Shown here piece after piece: positions 6,252 through 7,443 of a stretch of 7,443 nt of DNA (the first letter of the stretch is position 1; the number at the start of each line of letters is the position of its first letter). The translations under genes and the position numbers were made by a program. This DNA is from an uncultured Bacteroides sp. (GTDB taxonomy: Bacteria; Bacteroidota; Bacteroidia; Bacteroidales; Bacteroidaceae): positions 1-7,443 of the forward strand of contig CAKUYM010000212.1 of NCBI GenBank assembly GCA_934716785.1. Direction: 5' to 3'. The notes under the pieces were generated by a model. The model was not told where the DNA came from. It saw only the letters and a program-made list of their open reading frames with translations, and did no database searches.

Positions 6252-7443
6252 TTATTTCATTTTCTCTTCAACCCATTTGCGTGCGTTGACGAATGCTTCG
6301 ATCCATGGAGTCACCTGGTCGCTGTTCTTGCGGTCTGCCGGATAGTATCCGTTCTGCCATGGGAAGATGGCACGTTCCAGATGAGGCATCATAGCTAAAT
6401 GGCGGCCGTCGGCACTGGCAAGCCCCGCTACCGAATAGTCGGAACCGTTCGGATTGCCCGGATACTCGTCGTAGCTGTATTTTGCCACCACGTTGTATTT
6501 GTCTTCGTCATATGGCAATGAGAACTTTCCTTCTCCGTGTGCCACCCAGATGCCCAACTTGCTTCCACTCAGCGAACCGAACATCACGCTGCGGTTGGTC
6601 GGGATAGTCAGCCCCACAAAGGTTGACTCGAATTTGTGGGAGTCATTGTGCAGCATCTTGCCTTTCTTCTTATGTTCGGAATTGATAAGTCCAAGCTCCA
6701 TCATCAACTGGCAACCGTTGCAGATACCCAATGAAAGTGTATCTTCGCGGGCATAGAACTTATCGAGTGCCTCTTTCGCTTTCGGGTTGAACAGGAATCC
6801 GCCTGCCCATCCTTTGGCAGAGCCCAACACGTCGGAGTTGGAGAAACCGCCGCAGTAAACAATCATGTTTACGTCTTCCAGCGTTTCGCGGCCGCTGATG
6901 AGGTCGGTCATCGTGACATCCTGGACATCGAAACCTGCCAGATAGAGTGAGTATGCCATTTCGCGCTCGCCGTTTGTTCCTTTCTCGCGGATGATAGCCG
7001 CACGGATACCGCTCGGTGTGCGGCGGTCGGGAGTAATGCCATATTGTGAGAGCTTACCTTTGAATTCCGGCATGAATGCGAATTCTACAGGCTGCATCTT
7101 ATAGTTCTCGAAACGCTTCTTTGCGCAACCGTTCATAGACTGTTTGCGGTCGAGCAGGTAGGAAGAAGAATACCATACGTCGCGCATATAGTCGATGCCA
7201 AACTGGTAAGTGGCTCCGTCTTTGGATACTAAGATGTGGCGTTCGTCAGTCGGCTTACCGATTTTGATATAACCTACACCGGCATCTTCCAATATCTTCT
7301 TCACTTCCTCTTTGTGCTTGTCGCTCACCTGGATAACGACACCCGGATTTTCGGCAAACAGAATCTTGATGATATCCTGTTCTTTAATCTTATCAAGATT
7401 GATTTCCATACCGCCCTCTACGTTAGCGAAGCACATTTCGAGC
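6252..7443 (-). CDS. purL: Phosphoribosylformylglycinamidine synthase (FGAM synthase), C-terminal part, 5' truncated
   Basis: PurL converts FGAR, glutamine and ATP to FGAM in the fourth step of purine synthesis, in the cytoplasm. The frame continues through the right edge (codons for L-E precede the Met at 7434-7436), so about 396 C-terminal residues of an expected ~1230 are present. Numbering from that internal Met: residues 1-12 (MCFANVEGGMEI) and on to ~130 are the end of the second synthase (PurM-like) half. From ~143 (GIRAAIIREKGTNGEREMAY) comes the class I glutamine amidotransferase domain. Its nucleophile is C239 in LGICNGCQLM, and the catalytic pair is H352/E354 in MMPHLERAIFPW; HGEGKF lies at 300-305. 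The fused amidotransferase marks this as the large single-chain PurL of Gram-negative bacteria and eukaryotes, not the PurL/PurQ/PurS type. The triad is intact, though HPER of E. coli is HLER here. The stop is TAA at 6252-6254, followed by a terminator hairpin. Confidence 0.96.
   Translation of the reverse strand, partial: LEMCFANVEGGMEINLDKIKEQDIIKILFAENPGVVIQVSDKHKEEVKKILEDAGVGYIKIGKPTDERHILVSKDGATYQFGIDYMRDVWYSSSYLLDRKQSMNGCAKKRFENYKMQPVEFAFMPEFKGKLSQYGITPDRRTPSGIRAAIIREKGTNGEREMAYSLYLAGFDVQDVTMTDLISGRETLEDVNMIVYCGGFSNSDVLGSAKGWAGGFLFNPKAKEALDKFYAREDTLSLGICNGCQLMMELGLINSEHKKKGKMLHNDSHKFESTFVGLTIPTNRSVMFGSLSGSKLGIWVAHGEGKFSLPYDEDKYNVVAKYSYDEYPGNPNGSDYSVAGLASADGRHLAMMPHLERAIFPWQNGYYPADRKNSDQVTPWIEAFVNARKWVEEKMK

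Noticed and set aside
6252..6390. A defective PurL amidotransferase because HPER is HLER
   Set aside because: The catalytic His and Glu are both kept and the nucleophile motif is intact; the Pro to Leu change does not touch a catalytic residue.
7434..7436. ATG as the start of a 394-residue protein
   Set aside because: The frame continues upstream (L-E before the Met) and the sequence there is the conserved interior of PurL, so this Met is internal.

Overview
The window looks like chromosome of a gut Bacteroides or close relative. The evidence is a hybrid two-component system (HTCS) protein with two seven-blade sensor propellers, a family largely confined to Bacteroidetes. There is also a single-chain PurL of the large type, a GHL10-type glycosidase-like gene, AT-rich intergenic stretches, and start sites with little Shine-Dalgarno signal. 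The species cannot be fixed from this sequence alone.

Layout. Bases 1-668 (+) are the 3' end of a GHL10 (DUF187/YngK-like) glycoside-hydrolase-like protein with a C-terminal Fn3-like domain. Bases 669-829 are a convergent intergenic region with a near-perfect 19-bp tandem repeat and a strong hairpin that can serve as terminator for both sides. From 5983 down to 830 (-) lie three tightly spaced genes: a complete 1329-residue HTCS sensor/regulator, then two short chromate-transporter (CHR) family proteins of 183 and 182 residues, with gaps of only 27 and 36 bp. Bases 5984-6251 hold a candidate promoter for this unit and the terminator of the preceding gene. Bases 6252-7443 (-) are the C-terminal third of phosphoribosylformylglycinamidine synthase (purL), which runs off the window.

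How the parts work together. purL is purine housekeeping and appears insulated from the next gene by its own hairpin. The HTCS and the CHR pair look like one transcript. The HTCS would sense a periplasmic ligand through 14 propeller blades, signal across one membrane helix to a kinase core, and act on DNA through its fused receiver and AraC-type domain. The two CHR half-size proteins are expected to work together as an inner-membrane anion transporter. HTCS proteins are best known next to polysaccharide utilisation loci, so a CHR pair as the only co-directional partner is the most unusual point here. No SusC/SusD pair is visible in the window. The GHL10 gene is convergent and so not part of the same transcript, although it could still be a regulatory target.

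I see no tRNA, rRNA, CRISPR array, insertion sequence or phage gene. Apart from the HTCS-CHR pairing, the region looks like ordinary core chromosome.
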